In this document: positions 13,540-24,180 of the stretch, piece by piece | Layout of the letters: each line of letters starts with the position of its first letter | How positions within the stretch are numbered: position 1 is the stretch's first letter | Assembly: GCF_027172205.1 (NCBI RefSeq) | Contig: NC_070607.1 | Span: 70,494,831-70,558,830 of the forward strand | DNA length: 64,000 nucleotides | Source of the DNA: Podarcis raffonei | Taxonomy: Eukaryota; Chordata; Lepidosauria; Squamata; Lacertidae | Reading direction: 5' to 3' | Notes under the pieces: model-generated | What the model saw: the letters and a program-made list of their open reading frames with translations, nothing else | Database searches by the model: none | Told to the model about the DNA's origin: nothing | Program-made: the position numbers and the translations under genes

Positions 13540-16500
13540 GGGGAGAGAATGTAATTGTTTACCCTAGATGGGCCATAATGCAGTAATCGGGCACATGCTT
13601 TTTACATACAGGAAGTCCTAGATTCAGTTCCTGGTGTCTCCAGTAGAATTTGATACAAATAAATGTAGAGATTGAGAGTCATGCAAAGGAGTATCCTGCA
13701 GCTAATTAATAGCCAGGCTGTGTGGCCAGCATCACAATGTGGTACTGGACAGTACCATTTCATGTGATGAATTGCATATTTAAATGTTTCCATTTAAAAA
13801 AAATAAATCTCACTTATGTAAAAAACTAGCACGTCAATGACTGTACTAGACCAGCCCCCTTTCCCATAATGCTTGTATTTTTTTATATACAGGAGTTTGG
13901 GCTTGATTTCTTTTTTTAAAAAGAGGGTCACTACAACATGCAGCGTCACAGTTTGAAACCCTTTACTGCAGCAAAACCAAAAAACCTTCGCCCTGTTAAT
14001 TTTGATACTGTAGTTTTGCCCCTGAGTTTCTTTTTCTTAAAGTTGCAGGAGGAAATACATTTTCTAACAGCTTCTTCAAACGCTGTTCTTTCCTCTCTCT
14101 GGAAGGCATTGAATTGCATCATGGAAATGGTCGAGAAGACCAGGCGCTCTATGGCCGTTCTCCGCCGTTGTCAGGAGGCTGATAGAGAAGAGCTCAACTA
14201 TTGGAAGAGGCGATGCAGTGAAACCACAGAGCCACGGAAAGGGGGGAATGACTTAATCACGAGGCAACATAGCCCAGGGAGTTCAGACTCCATTAACAGT
14301 GGTAAGCTGTGGAACTCTGCATGTTCCATATGTGTTATGAAGTGGAATATCATTTAACAACCATTTTCAGAAAGTGGCTGTGTATTATTAGTGTGCCAGA
14401 AGACCAAAGTATTAGATTGTCCCCATTCTTTTCAACGGGCTCCTTTGCTTTTGCAGCTTAGTCTGTAATCTTCAACACACAAATTACTTCTACACAAATT
14501 AATTAAGTACAATGCACCTTACTTCTGAGTTAACTTCTGCACAAAAATAGAACTATCTGAAATTGAGCAAGCTGTGCCTTCCCAGCCTCTGTGTGCCTTG
14601 GGTATTCAGAAGTTTGAACCTGAATGGATGTCAAGTAGAGTTGTATGCAAAAGAAACAAAAAAGGAATAAATAGAAATCATGTATTTCTTTTATTTGTTA
14701 AATCCTTGCCTTTTGCTGCTGCTTCTAGCATTTTAAGTGTAAAAATGCAATGCAGTCTTTCTTACTGAATCTGTCTCTCCCCCCCCCCCAACTACACTAC
14801 ATTGCAATGAAATCAATTAAGACTCCCATTATACTGTTAGTGACTTTCCTTATTAGAAATTCACGTGTAAAATGGGGACGGGATGGGACAGGATGCTTAC
14901 CACACCTGTGGCATGCATCTAGGTTATGGGTAGTAGGCAAACTAAGGCCCGGGGGCTGGATCTGGCCCAATCGCCTTCAAAATCCGTCCCACGGACAGTC
15001 TGGGAATCAGCATGTTTTTACATGAGTAGAATGTGTGCTTTTATTTAAAATGCATCTCTGGGTTATTTGTGGGACCTTTCTGGTGTTTTTACATGAGTAA
15101 AAAGTGTGCTTTTATTTAAAATGTACCTCTGGGTTATTTGTGGGGCATAGGAATTCGTTCATTCCTCCCCCCCCCCCCCCAATATAGTCCGGCCTCTCAC
15201 AAGGTCTGAGGGACAGTGGACCAGCCCCCTGCTGAAAAAGTTTGCTGATCCCTGATCTGGGTGGAGGATTTGTCTTGATAACTATCTCCTGAAATTCTGG
15301 GGTAGATAGGATAGTGTCAAAAACAAGCCTATTGCAGGGAGACAGGAGACAGTTGATAAAAGTTACGAATAAATATAGACCATGTAAATTCTTTCTCCTC
15401 GACACTTCCCCACTCAATATCTCTCAGTCTCCTGGCTCTCACTCAAGGCCCAAAAAAACTCACAAACCTCCCCGGAATCTCACAACAAAGAAGGTTCCTG
15501 CCACCAGCTGGCATCACCCTTGTCTCTCACCTCTAGGCTTGCTTTCATGGGCAGCACCAAGGTGGACAGAGCTTCCTCAGGCTGTTCACAGCTGTGTCCC
15601 ATTCAGCTGTCAATCAGCTGGGCTGCACACACCCAGTTCCAGGTTTCAGCAGATTTATTTTGGTGATTTTCCCAAGGAGTTCCAAAGATGGCAACCCCTC
15701 CATTCGCAGTTCTTTCTCTGTGGCCTCTGCCTACCTCTCCCCTACCAGCTGCTTTCATGATGCTACAGCTTGTACAAAACCAGCTACATAATGCTTCTAA
15801 ATCCTTACCGATGCAGCCACCATTGACTTTAATTTCAAAACAATGACGCCAGATGGAAATGAACATGCCGTAGTTTTTCCTACAAGTTCTAAGTCCTTTT
15901 TTCTTTGCATGTCCTGTTTTTTTTTTGGATTGTGAACCTGTGGGTGGGGAACAGTAAAAAAAATCTTGGTAATGATTTTTGTTTTCCACCATATCCTGGT
16001 GATATGACAGGGAGGCATTTCTATACCTCTTCCTCAAAACAAAGTATATGAATTTTATTTCGTAGTAGAGGGTGCATGCGAAACCATGCATTAAACAGAA
16101 TGTTGGGCCACAGGGTACTTTATCTGCCATCTCAAATGCTTTAATTATGGATTGGGGGCTGGAGAAGTTCCAGTGGCAACTGGAACAAGGAAGTGTGCTT
16201 GCAAAAGAACCAACCTCTTACATAACCCATCAAAACTTGGCTTAGTGGAGGTAGGCTCTTCAGATATAGATAGACGATTCCAAGTATGGAATAGCACTCT
16301 TGAGTGGTGAATGCTGGAGGAAGGGGGGAGCCCCAAAAACTTCATGTCTTTTTACATAGACTTTTACATAGGTGGTGAATGCTGGAGATACTGGCTTGTA
16401 ACCTTGACTCAAGCAAGAGGGACACTTGGACATAATTTGGCTGAGCTCATGCACAAAGGATGCAGCATAACAAAATAAACCACTGAAGAAGGCTTGTAAG

Positions 16501-16583
16501 CCGAACATGTATGGTATTGATATTTCAGTCATCCAGAGAATCTGGTTGATGGACATTAAGAACATCCTGTGATAAAGAATAGC

Positions 16584-16627
<44 letters not shown>

Positions 16628-19600
16628 TTCATTCATCCATCCCCCCCCCCATCTGGCTGGGTTTCCCCACCACTCTGGGTGGCTTCCAACAAAACATTAA
16701 AATACAATAGTCCGTCAAACATTAAAAGCTTCCCTAAACAGGGCTGCCTTCAGATGAAGTATAACCCATGCAATGTAGAAAGAGTTTCTTGTATGGTTAT
16801 ATGTTTTTGAGATAAAGGTTCTGTCTATAGATTTATTTATTTTTAGTTATTGTAGCACATAGCTTTTATATTTGGTATTTCTAAATTCTAAATTCAGTTT
16901 TCTAAATTTGTATTTGTATATGCCTTTTTAATTCAGGGTTATACTCCATTTTTGGTAATAAAATGTTAGGCAACACATCTATTAGGCAACACATGTATTA
17001 GATTTTGTGCTTATATAGACTGATTATTAAGTTCATTTACGTTGGTTACCCTCTATTTTTTATTTCACATTGTCAAGACTCACTTAGGTTTATTAATTTC
17101 AGTTACATCTACTTTGAGTAAAAAGTAAGTTGAATTCAGCAAAGGAGCACTCTGTAATGAATACTGTAGTACGTCTGTAAGTGAGCTATATTTATGGAGA
17201 GAGGGCAAGATGAGAATGGAGACTTACTTCTGGGTTGAGAAATGCTGTATCCTCTGGTTTTTCCCCATCTGGCGCATAAGGTTACCCTTACATCAGGGTG
17301 TCAGAAATGCATTGCTTTCAATCTGAAGGTATGCAGCATCTCATCTAACCATGCAACCGAAGACAGTGAGAATGTAATGTATGTGAGAAAAATTTTCACT
17401 GTTAATCTTCCTTGATTTCTGTGTAGCACTGTGTATCTTTGAGTTCCTGTTCTCAAAGGACTCCTTAAAATATAGCGTGTGCTCCAGTGGCCTGAAATCC
17501 TTGGGAATACGAGGCGCGCTGTAAAAACGTGAGACACCATTAGCAAGGATTAATGCTCATTACAGTAGGGCAAAGCAGATGCTTGACAAGACATATTTAT
17601 AAGTGTGTAGCCTGTGATGACAGAGTATTAAAAGATGGAAATTGGCTTCGCTGTCCAATAAATTATGCAGGACACTAAATTAAAAGTGGCCATTTATCAT
17701 TTTGCCTTTTGGTGAACACTGTTAAACTGCAGAAGTCTCTTGGCTTGGTTTTTAGCAATTAATCCTACCCTGTTCTCTTCATGCTACTTCTTGCTGAACA
17801 GATGCAGCCTATCAATTCTTAGAGTTTGGGTGGGAGAATATTTCTGTGTCTAATATGTCGACACCACCCTTCCTTCTACAGATTCTCAGCGGGAGTTCAG
17901 CGGCAGGTCAGGAGCAGCCGGTTATGTCACCGAAGAGATATGGAAAAAGGCTGGTAAGTAAGGAGGCCCCCTCCAGAGAAGTGCCACACAGAGAAGCTGT
18001 GGAATGTTACAAGAGATTCTTGAGAAGATGGAAAGCCTTACGCACCACAGGTTGGCTGGGGAAAGGCCTCATAAATATGCTGCTGTCTCACTGCCTAGAG
18101 AGTGATAATGGCCAGAGCCAACCAGGGCCTCCAGCAGATGGACCCATCTGGACCCATCACTGCTTGTCCGTTTGACCTAGGGATTTGAGCCAGCCAGCCA
18201 GGCAGCGCTGGCACCTTCCCCAGACAGTGGGGGAGAGGGGGTGCCTGAGCCTCTTTTCCTTGGAGGTAGCTGATAGAGAGCCCCACATGTGCCACTGTTC
18301 CTTGTATGTTTAATCTGGGGGTTGTCTGGGTAAATGGCGGTAATGACAATGTTCACTTGGTTTTTCAGTTTGCCTTTCTGGCAGAAGCTGGAAGAGGGCA
18401 TAGTAGAACGAAAGGAAGGGAATTTTGCCCTGCTCCTTGAGACAAAATAGGGCAAAAGAGAAGGCAGAGGGAAAGGAATCCCATTTTATGTTAAGGGAAT
18501 ACTTTTCTATATCCCTTTTAAAAAAAATCATAGGAGTGTTTCTGTTAACAACACACCACAACTGCAAGCAAATGTTTCAAGAATACTTTTAAAAACAGTT
18601 TCCAAAGCAGTCTGCTAATTATGAAAAGATGGTGATTTTCAAATTCTTTTTGCATGACAAACTGTTTTTAAACTGGCAAGATCAAGTAAGCAAGCTAAAA
18701 GACATGTCGTCCCTCTGTTTATGTGGAGTTTGGCTTCTAAGGTAGACAATCTTCCACTTCCTCTTCTCTGGGGGAAAATATTGAAAAGTGTCTCTGTGTT
18801 AGTATGTTTTTAATAGTTAAAAAGATAGTTCCATAGGGAAAACACTATGGAAATATAGGTTCTATACATAGGTCACACTGTAAATTCATGGGCATAAGCA
18901 TACCTAGCTCCATTGGACTTTGGCCATTGTCTTTCATTATCAATTTTAAAAGGATAACACTACTAAAAATGGGGTTCATCTTGGGGTTCTGAACAATGTT
19001 TGAAGGTTTGCTTTAAGTAGAGGCTGGATGAAACCATTTGCTTCATTCTGTGTTAATTTTTGTGCATGTTGAAAAGTACCTCCTGACTTCTCTGCGACCT
19101 TCTGAGTCTCCTACAAATTTGCATTGTTTGATACTGTTCTTTTTAGTGCTTTCCTTTCGTTCCCCTCCCTTCTTTCATTGGCTTCTGCTTCATTTGCTGA
19201 CACTGCCATTTAATCCAATTCTCTGTTGATGATGCTGATGCAGCAAAACCACCCTTAACGTGGTGTCATGGGTGCTCGTAAACAGAATCACAAGGGTCTC
19301 TGTAGCCAGTAGAATTAAACTGCTGGATGGGCCAACAAGCGAGGTCAAGGACAGTTAAGGAGTGAAATGGCACCAGGAAAAGAGACTGCATTAATTTTCA
19401 AGGCTAGAGTGTCTACTTCCTTGCTTAGTTTACTCAAATAGCATCCCTAACTTTCTGTATGGACTGCCAACTTTGTTAAAAGGGTAACTATCTCAATGCA
19501 TTTAGTTAGGTTTGTAGTTTACTCAGTTCCAGGGGCTCAAGGTAACCCAAAGCATGCTGAATTCTTTGGATACAAATGTGATCAAAAAGTCTGCTGCTGC

Positions 19601-21116
19601 TCCTATGTGATGCAGTAGAAGGCATAAGATATCAGAGTATGACCATCAATTCAGTAGTATTGTCATAAGTTTGGCTAAAGTGCTATGCAAAAGCTTCACT
19701 TTCTTAACTCCTATGACCACTGGGTACTTCCATGCTATATACTTTGCCTTCCAATGTGAAGCCGTTTGATGAGGCTTTTGTTTCCCTTCAGAAGAAGCTG
19801 TGAATGAAGTGAAGCGCCAGGCCATGTCTGAAGTCCAAAAAGCTGTAGCAGAGGCCGAGCAGAAGGCATTTGAAATGATTGCATCTGAGAGAGCCCGCAT
19901 GGAGCAGACCATTGCCGATGCAAAACGCCAGGCTACAGAAGACGCTTTCCTAGTCATCAATGAGCAGGAGGAGTCTACAGAGGTGAGAAGCCAAGGGAAT
20001 ATCTCTGGCAATCATGGAAAAAGTCCCAAGGCAAGAACTTTAAAGATGACATGCAATCCTTCTGGATTCATCCTTGTTTTTCATTCTGATTAATCTGATT
20101 GGAGCAAAAAATCTAAAGCCAATTAGAGTTCTGATTAACTTCTGTCCAACAAGCAACTAATTCAGATTCATTGGTGCTGCCATTGAATCTCCACTGTCAT
20201 TTTCAGTGACTGCATGAGGCTTTGAGATTTGCTCCCCCCCCCCCCCCCGCACACCTTGCTGGCCCCCATTGTTTGGGAACAGTTGTAGTGAGGACAATGT
20301 CAGCAATTATATTGGAGAGGCCATCTGTTGGATTTGCAGGGTGTTGGCAGTCAGTGAAATGCAGGTGAATGAAAGCAAATTTAGGAGATGCTTTGTCACG
20401 GCAGAATTCCCTTCTCCCAGTTGCTTTTCTGCCATGTTGCTTAGTTGTGGCAGGCAAAGTTATTGTGTGGCTCTGCTCAACTTCCAGGTTGGAACCCCCA
20501 TGCCTTGGGAAGATCTTCCACATGCTGGATGGGCTTTCAGAAGAACCTTGCTTCTTGCAAATTAACCCATTTAAACCTATTGTGCCGCTAATTTGTTGTA
20601 GGCTTCTTACGATGTGGTGCTGTTCTCTTAATGGTACGGGTGGTAGTACTTGCATGGATTGCTATGAATCTCTGCATTATAGAAATGTCGGTCAATAGCA
20701 CTTTTTGGGGTGGGGTGGGGTACCGTTTGTTACCTTCCTCTGATGGCTTCAGTTGGGATGGGCAATAGCCAGTCTTGTTCGGAGCTGTGCTTAAGAGAAA
20801 TGCTTGTTCTTTGGTTTTCCAGAGCTGCTGGAACTGTGGGCGCAAAGCCAGTGAGACCTGTAGCGGCTGCAACATTGCCCGCTACTGTGGCTCCTTCTGC
20901 CAGCACAAAGATTGGGAGAGGCACCACCGAATCTGTGGGCAGGGCTTACACAGCCAAGTCAAACCAGCCCCTATACCAGCAGGCCGATCCGCAGCCGCTG
21001 CCACCCTCAAAGCAGTCGATGCGGTAGCAAGTCCGGCTCTAGAGAAAACGTCGGCCGCCACTTCTCGATCCTCCACTCCAGCCTCCGTGACAGCAATAGA
21101 CAGTAACGCACTCTAA
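6782..21116 (+). CDS. CBFA2T2: CBFA2T2 (MTGR1) transcriptional corepressor, 3' ten coding exons
   Basis: This is an ETO/MTG-family nuclear corepressor that bridges DNA-bound factors to NCoR/SMRT and histone deacetylases. Ten exons join in frame: 6782-6925, 8408-8649, 10027-10116, 11380-11561, 12205-12455, 13121-13206, 14106-14301, 17882-17953, 19792-19982 and 20823-21116. All have AG/GT borders and encode 581 residues plus a split first codon. Counting from the first whole codon, I see a Pro/Ser-rich leader, NHR1/TAFH at about 88-185, a Pro-rich linker (PAPRHSPAL), the NHR2 amphipathic helix at about 318-365, NHR3 coiled coil at about 420-470, and a MYND finger with ligands C486, C489, C497, C500, C506, C510, H518 and C522. 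The tail ends in TPASVTAID-like residues as in human MTGR1. Near identity to remembered human MTGR1, rather than RUNX1T1 or CBFA2T3, sets the symbol. The 5' exon(s) with the start codon lie outside the window. I saw no frame break. Confidence 0.96.
7129..7373. mobile_element. MITE with internal hairpin, copy 1 (right end lost)
   Basis: The left terminal repeat (ccatatttttcgctctataa) and body match the copy at 26249, but the right terminus stops at gtgagtcttatag. The core 7218-7286 folds into a near-perfect hairpin: 23-nt perfect arms at 7218-7240 and 7264-7286, plus a further inner stem. It lies in the CBFA2T2 intron after exon 6782-6925. Confidence 0.8.
7655..7855 (-). mobile_element. tRNA-related squamate SINE, partial
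   Basis: Reverse copy beginning agctgccttatgctggtcag and containing gactggcagcagctttccag. Same family as the copy at 1506. Confidence 0.55.
8091..8229. mobile_element. hAT MITE, palindromic, 8-bp target duplication
   Basis: Terminal repeats cagcctttctcaatctgtg and caggttgagaaccgctg pair imperfectly. Inside, aactacaactcccatcatcc and ggatgatgggagttgtagt form a long inverted repeat. Perfect ctttatag duplications lie at 8083-8090 and 8230-8237. Confidence 0.88.
8238..8330 (+). mobile_element. LINE 3' tail, split by a hAT MITE
   Basis: Reads attgtacaacacttggagac and gttaagtggtatataaattt, a LINE 3' tail. The part before 8090 appears to continue it, so the MITE at 8091-8229 interrupts it. Confidence 0.5.
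8408..8649 (+). CDS. CBFA2T2: CBFA2T2 exon, start of NHR1/TAFH
   Basis: Flanked by a cactgtag acceptor and a gtgagt donor. It encodes [17 protein letters not shown], a Ser run, and the first half of the TAFH domain ([19 protein letters not shown] through TLVLALV). The first codon is completed across the intron to give Leu. Confidence 0.95.
8715..9178 (-). mobile_element. CR1 LINE 3' end
   Basis: Begins with the reversed CR1 terminus (cacagaatcatagg) and continues with the classic reversed CR1 text (catctagtcc, tgcaatgcagg, gttcttcctgatgttgagtc). It lies in a CBFA2T2 intron. Confidence 0.88.
9179..10026. other. CBFA2T2 intron
   Basis: Apart from the LINE tail at 9730-9815, I see nothing before exon 10027. 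Confidence 0.5.
9730..9815 (+). mobile_element. LINE 3' tail
   Basis: Reads taacccaccttaagactgc and then cctataaatgcatataag, the usual end of a squamate LINE with a short A/T-rich tail. Family uncertain. Confidence 0.5.
10027..10116 (+). CDS. CBFA2T2: CBFA2T2 exon, middle of TAFH
   Basis: Thirty whole codons between a ctctttacag acceptor and a gtgatt donor. The product reads [20 protein letters not shown] followed by [10 protein letters not shown], the central TAFH helices. Confidence 0.95.
10396..10421. repeat. (CATA)n microsatellite
   Basis: About six units of catacata type in a CBFA2T2 intron. Confidence 0.9.
10690..10835 (-). mobile_element. L2/CR1-like LINE 3' end
   Basis: Reverse copy: AT-rich tail, then ccccgcccatttggctgggt and ccactctgggcggctccc. 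Same family as the copy at 5997. Confidence 0.7.
11030..11332 (-). mobile_element. L1-like LINE 3' end with 20-nt target duplication
   Basis: The T-rich left end (11030-11060) is the poly(A) tail seen in reverse. The right end, read in reverse, has a short open stretch ([17 protein letters not shown]) that looks like an L1 ORF2 C-terminus. A perfect 20-nt direct repeat (cagcagcaaaataaatc core) flanks it at 11010-11029 and 11333-11352, the mark of LINE target-primed insertion. It sits in the intron just before the CBFA2T2 exon at 11380. The L1 assignment rests on the tail and the partial C-terminus. Confidence 0.75.
11380..11561 (+). CDS. CBFA2T2: CBFA2T2 exon, end of TAFH
   Basis: Starts after gttttgcag and ends before gtagca. 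It encodes [20 protein letters not shown], then SQYLAQHEH and a Ser/Asp-rich linker. A LINE 3' end with a 20-nt target duplication stops only 27 nt upstream of this exon. Confidence 0.95.
12205..12455 (+). CDS. CBFA2T2: CBFA2T2 exon, Pro-rich linker
   Basis: Between a cttgctcacag acceptor and a gtaagg donor. It encodes [20 protein letters not shown], then [20 protein letters not shown] and the [10 protein letters not shown] segment. The exon is one base out of codon register at both ends and matches its neighbours. Confidence 0.95.
12869..13024. mobile_element. TA-flanked MITE, Tigger-like ends
   Basis: Begins cagtggtaccttgggtta and ends ggagggtccactg, with TA on both sides. The ends resemble Tc1/mariner Tigger-type termini. 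Only about the outer dozen bases pair, because the two ends differ in type. Confidence 0.6.
13121..13206 (+). CDS. CBFA2T2: CBFA2T2 exon, start of NHR2
   Basis: Follows tgcattacag and precedes gtgaga. It encodes [19 protein letters not shown] and then ADEWKHLDH, the first turns of the NHR2 tetramerisation helix. Confidence 0.95.
13267..13450 (-). mobile_element. tRNA-related squamate SINE, partial
   Basis: Reverse copy: tccacctagctcagtattgt, tggattgtacctgggccttt, ending ctctgccatggagcagtg. Confidence 0.6.
13478..13546. repeat. (GT)n(GA)n compound microsatellite
   Basis: A GT run passing directly into a GA run, just after a SINE copy. Confidence 0.95.
14106..14301 (+). CDS. CBFA2T2: CBFA2T2 exon, NHR2 helix
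   Basis: Follows tctctggaag and precedes gtaagc. It encodes [20 protein letters not shown], the heptad core of NHR2, then EELNYWKRR and a Ser-rich linker ([10 protein letters not shown]). Confidence 0.95.
14925..15254. mobile_element. hAT MITE (GCAAACT family), copy A with internal duplication
   Basis: Runs from a ggcaaactaaggccc left end to aagtttgctgatccctg. Near-perfect 8-bp duplications (atctaggt/atctgggt) flank it at 14917-14924 and 15255-15262. It is about 80 bp longer than its sisters because the segment gtttttacatgagta to gggttatttgtggg occurs twice in tandem. Confidence 0.85.
15255..16574. other. CBFA2T2 intron, no gene
   Basis: No conserved exon. A 17-bp motif (ggtggtgaatgctggag) repeats near 16303 and 16372. 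The open frames here show no family. Confidence 0.45.
16575..16770 (-). mobile_element. L2/CR1-like LINE 3' end with (AAT)n
   Basis: Reverse copy with an (AAT)n run, a C-run, atctggctgggtttcccc and cagggctgccttcagatg. Confidence 0.7.
16587..16627. repeat. (AAT)n microsatellite
   Basis: AAT units at the tail of a reverse LINE copy. Confidence 0.9.
16771..17881. other. CBFA2T2 intron, unique
   Basis: Nothing recognised between the LINE copy and exon 17882. Confidence 0.5.
17882..17953 (+). CDS. CBFA2T2: CBFA2T2 short exon before NHR3
   Basis: A 72-bp exon after cttctacag and before gtaagta. It encodes [20 protein letters not shown] then KKA, corresponding to the human segment around SQREF and GYV. 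It appears one codon longer than the remembered human version. Confidence 0.93.
17954..19791. other. CBFA2T2 intron, unique
   Basis: No repeat or extra exon recognised. Confidence 0.5.
19792..19982 (+). CDS. CBFA2T2: CBFA2T2 exon, NHR3 coiled coil
   Basis: Follows tttcccttcag and precedes gtgaga. It encodes an uninterrupted charged helix ([20 protein letters not shown], then [16 protein letters not shown]), the NHR3 region. Confidence 0.95.
19983..20822. other. CBFA2T2 intron, unique
   Basis: A C-run at about 20234 is the only notable feature. Confidence 0.5.
20823..21116 (+). CDS. CBFA2T2: CBFA2T2 terminal coding exon, MYND finger
   Basis: Follows ttggttttccag and ends in TAA at 21114-21116. 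It encodes the zinc-binding MYND/NHR4 domain ([15 protein letters not shown] through HHRIC), which in this family binds PPxLxP-type motifs in corepressors. A less conserved Ala-rich tail and a conserved Ser/Thr-rich C-terminus follow. All eight zinc ligands are present. Confidence 0.96.
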   Translation, partial: SCWNCGRKASETCSGCNIARYCGSFCQHKDWERHHRICGQGLHSQVKPAPIPAGRSAAAATLKAVDAVASPALEKTSAATSRSSTPASVTAIDSNAL

Positions 21117-21903
21117 AAAAGAGATGATTGCGCTCAACACAGTTTATTAGTTTTCTACATTGAAAAACAGATGCCTCAAAATGTTGAAGAAGGTTTGTAC
21201 TCCAGCACATTGGCGCTCAGGCTTATGTTGTTTTGGGGCATTTTCCATACCATTATAATGTCATTTTTAGGAGTCCATGTTAGCCTTCCTTAGTGGGATC
21301 TCAGAACGGTCTGCCTGGGACCCTGAGGACTTTGGCCTATTGTTTCATTTTATCCGAACTTTCTCAAAATGGTACTCTCACCCGAGGTTCTAACAAGATG
21401 GTTGTTCGTTTTACTACAAAGCAGAGCTTGCCTGGGCATCCTCTTCTCTCATCTTTGGTATGCAATCTGACCATTATTTGAAAATTTCTTTCTCAGGCAA
21501 AAGAGAATCAGGTGAAATGAGATGTAAGTAAGCTTGATTCTTAGTTCTAGCTATTTCTGCTCCTCCCATTATCTAAGACTATATTTATTAGTTCCCCCAC
21601 CCCCTTTCCATTTCCCCCACCTCTCTCTCAATTTGGACACATGGGAAAAAAGGGGGGATGTACAAGGATGCTATTTTTGTTTGCTGAAAGGAGGATTTAA
21701 AACTACTTCATATAATGACTCAGCAGCCATCCCACTTGTTGATCCATTTTAATTCCTTACAGTTATGGGCAAGCTGCTTAAGAATCTGTCTATGGGCCGC
21801 AACAGATTGAAATGTTTCATCCAAAGATTTTTACAAAAGGGATTGGTGGTCATTCCCTCAGATCTAATTGCTTTGTCTCGTAACACCAAGATATTATTTA
21901 CTT

Positions 21904-21904
21904 A

Positions 21905-21974
<70 letters not shown>
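21904..21974. repeat. (CA)n(GA)n compound microsatellite in the 3' UTR
   Basis: A CA run passing into a long GA run inside the inferred CBFA2T2 3' UTR. Confidence 0.95.
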
Positions 21975-21979
<5 letters not shown>

Positions 21980-21999
21980 TTGGCTTTTAATGTTTGAGA

Positions 22000-22066
22000 T
22001 TCATTGATACATAAATTTTGTAAACTGCTTTGATGTGGTATATACATTAAATAAATAAAATAACAG
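22000..22066 (+). mobile_element. LINE 3' tail in the CBFA2T2 3' UTR
   Basis: Reads aaactgctttgatgtggtat and ends in (ATAA)n. It follows a CA/GA microsatellite and supplies AATAAA-like hexamers within the 3' UTR. Confidence 0.5.
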
Positions 22067-23836
22067 GACCCCCACTAGACATGGTTTATTCCAACAGGTT
22101 TTCTATCACCTGGTCTCTCAGTGCATGTGAGCTAAGTTAAATAAAGTTCAAGTTGCAAATAACAGATTTCACGAACATCCAATGGGATCTTTTTGCTTCT
22201 CTAAACAGTATATATCTTTAAACTGATACCTCCAGCTAGGGATCCTTTGCACTGAAAACCAAGGAATGTGACTTTACCAACGTATTTGGCTACGTTCCTG
22301 AGTTGTGAGGCCTCCCTGTTGCATCTTTAGCAGCCTGCCTGTTCACTTCAGGGCATTTGAAAGCATGTCACTGGGAGGACACTTGAAAAGAATTCAAATC
22401 CACTAAGAACTTAAATCCATTAAGTTGTGATGCTAAATCTTGAGCATGCCAAATTAACTATTAAATTATATGATTGAACTAGACTGAAGTTAACTTCATG
22501 GTTGAATTAGATTAAAAAGTAAATTAAAGTTAATAAATAATTGCAGCCACACGGAAAGCCTTATTCATTTTTCCTGGGGAGCATGGGGGTAAGGATTTGG
22601 ATTGGAGAAAGACTTAAACACACCCACCCCCCAAAATTGGGGGGGCGGGTGTAGATATACCCAAAGCTGCATTCTGCTAGCAAAGTGACCATGTAAGGCT
22701 TCTGTGTTTGAAAGGTTATCATTCTGATACGGTTGACATTGGATTAATTCAGATGTATACCATGTGAAGCAACTCTGTGCTCTAATTTCCTAACTCACTT
22801 GAGGTTTAGCAGCCGAAGCATACTTTGCCTCATTTGAAGGTTATATTTTGCTACTATTGTTGTGGGAGATGAAATTGCGAGTGCAGAAGATGAAGGAGCA
22901 CATGAGAAACAGGGCTTGTTCATTTGGTGCCCAAATGTGATTTAGCATTATTTCTAATGGCTGTCCTGTGGTAGCCAATTTTTTAAGGTAATATTTGATC
23001 TTCTAGAACACTGCTTGGGAGCTGCTTTGGTTTTGCTCATGAGACACATCTCCATGCATTCACATTCCCAGATACTAAACTGCCTGAAGAAAAAAAAGCC
23101 AAAAATTCCACATGCGACCCATCACTTAGTGATGCAGTGCCAAAGAGGGAAGTCTTCAGTTTTATTGATGAGTGAAGAGGATCAAGGTTTTAAAATTATC
23201 AAAAATGGCCACTTCTGTTGGATGCAGACCTTTCTCTGCCACATGCAAAAAAGAAAAAGGAAAAAAGCAGTAAAAGAAGCAGCCCTGTTAATCTCAAACT
23301 TTTCTCGTACTGCAAGGAATACTAATTCAGTTTTGCAGAAAAATATGGAAATTATAATTAATGCTGTGGTGTTGAAATTACTTATTGGCTTGTAAACCCC
23401 CACTTGCCATGTTATTTTCTGCAGAGAAGTGAAAAGAAGATTTGCTCCAAAGAGTTAAGGGGTGTGGGGGGGGGTGTCTGCGTGTGTGTGTGAGAGAGAA
23501 AGCGAGACGGCATTCTGAAATTGTGTGTAAATAGGCAGTCTTCCATAACTTTCCATGCAACTACAATGGCTTGCTATGTATTAAGAGGAAAACACACTAA
23601 CTCCAATGTACATAAATGAATGCTACCATTCATGATTTTAAAACAATTTTTGAAAATGTATGTGGAATTCTACTACGGGAAGACTCCTTGGATTCTGTTT
23701 TCTATCTAATTTTTGCCATTCGATTCTATACTAGGAGTTTTTGTTACCTATTTTATGTGCATAACTTATTTAATGTACTGTATAAAGGAACCCAAACTGT
23801 TACAGATGTATTTAGTTTGTTCTACTCACAGTAGTC

Positions 23837-23842
23837 AATAAA
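23837..23842 (+). promoter_or_regulatory. CBFA2T2: Poly(A) signal AATAAA for CBFA2T2
   Basis: A canonical AATAAA in the context gtagtcaataaaaagac. It is the last such signal before sequence that looks intergenic, so it is the probable distal cleavage signal. Confidence 0.6.
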
Positions 23843-24026
23843 AAGACTATATTCACCTTACCATGCCAGACTTTGCTTTGTTATGTAGAATACGATTCTG
23901 CTTAAACTGACAGCTAATCTATAGAATGCACACAATGTCCGTAAGTGATTGGAATTCTAGGGCAGTGAAGCCATATGCCCATTTCAAGAGTTGAGTCACC
24001 ACAACACATGTGAACCCTCTGTGTGG

Positions 24027-24180
24027 TCTTCAGCTGGTGGGTCACAGCCTGACCTAAGGTGGGTTGCAAGAGGAGCACAGCCACCATTGCATGGTATAAG
24101 ATTAAGAAATGGCTCCCCAAATACCTGTTTGTGTTAAAAGTGGGTCCTGCATCTGAAAAGGCTGAAGACCACTTGCTGAA
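24027..24180. mobile_element. Old hAT-like MITE (GGTCTTCAGC ends)
   Basis: Ends tggtcttcagctggtgggtc and ggctgaagaccacttg are inverted. A diverged relative lies at about 33943-34112 (ggtcttgaactggtgagtc to tgaaaactactg). Confidence 0.5.

Larger units (their letters stand above)
21117..23860 (+). other. CBFA2T2: CBFA2T2 3' UTR (inferred)
   Basis: The stretch after the stop has no coding signal. It carries a CA/GA microsatellite, a LINE tail near 22000-22066, and ends in AT-rich sequence with an AATAAA. The extent is inferred from that last poly(A) signal. Earlier AATAAA-like hexamers near 22046 and 22139 could give shorter forms. Confidence 0.6.

Noticed and set aside
15603-16130. 175-codon open frame on the minus strand
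   Set aside because: No domain, no splice context and low-complexity Lys-rich parts; most likely chance.
21765-22007. Open frame with alternating Arg-Glu run
   Set aside because: It is a read-through of the GA microsatellite in the 3' UTR.
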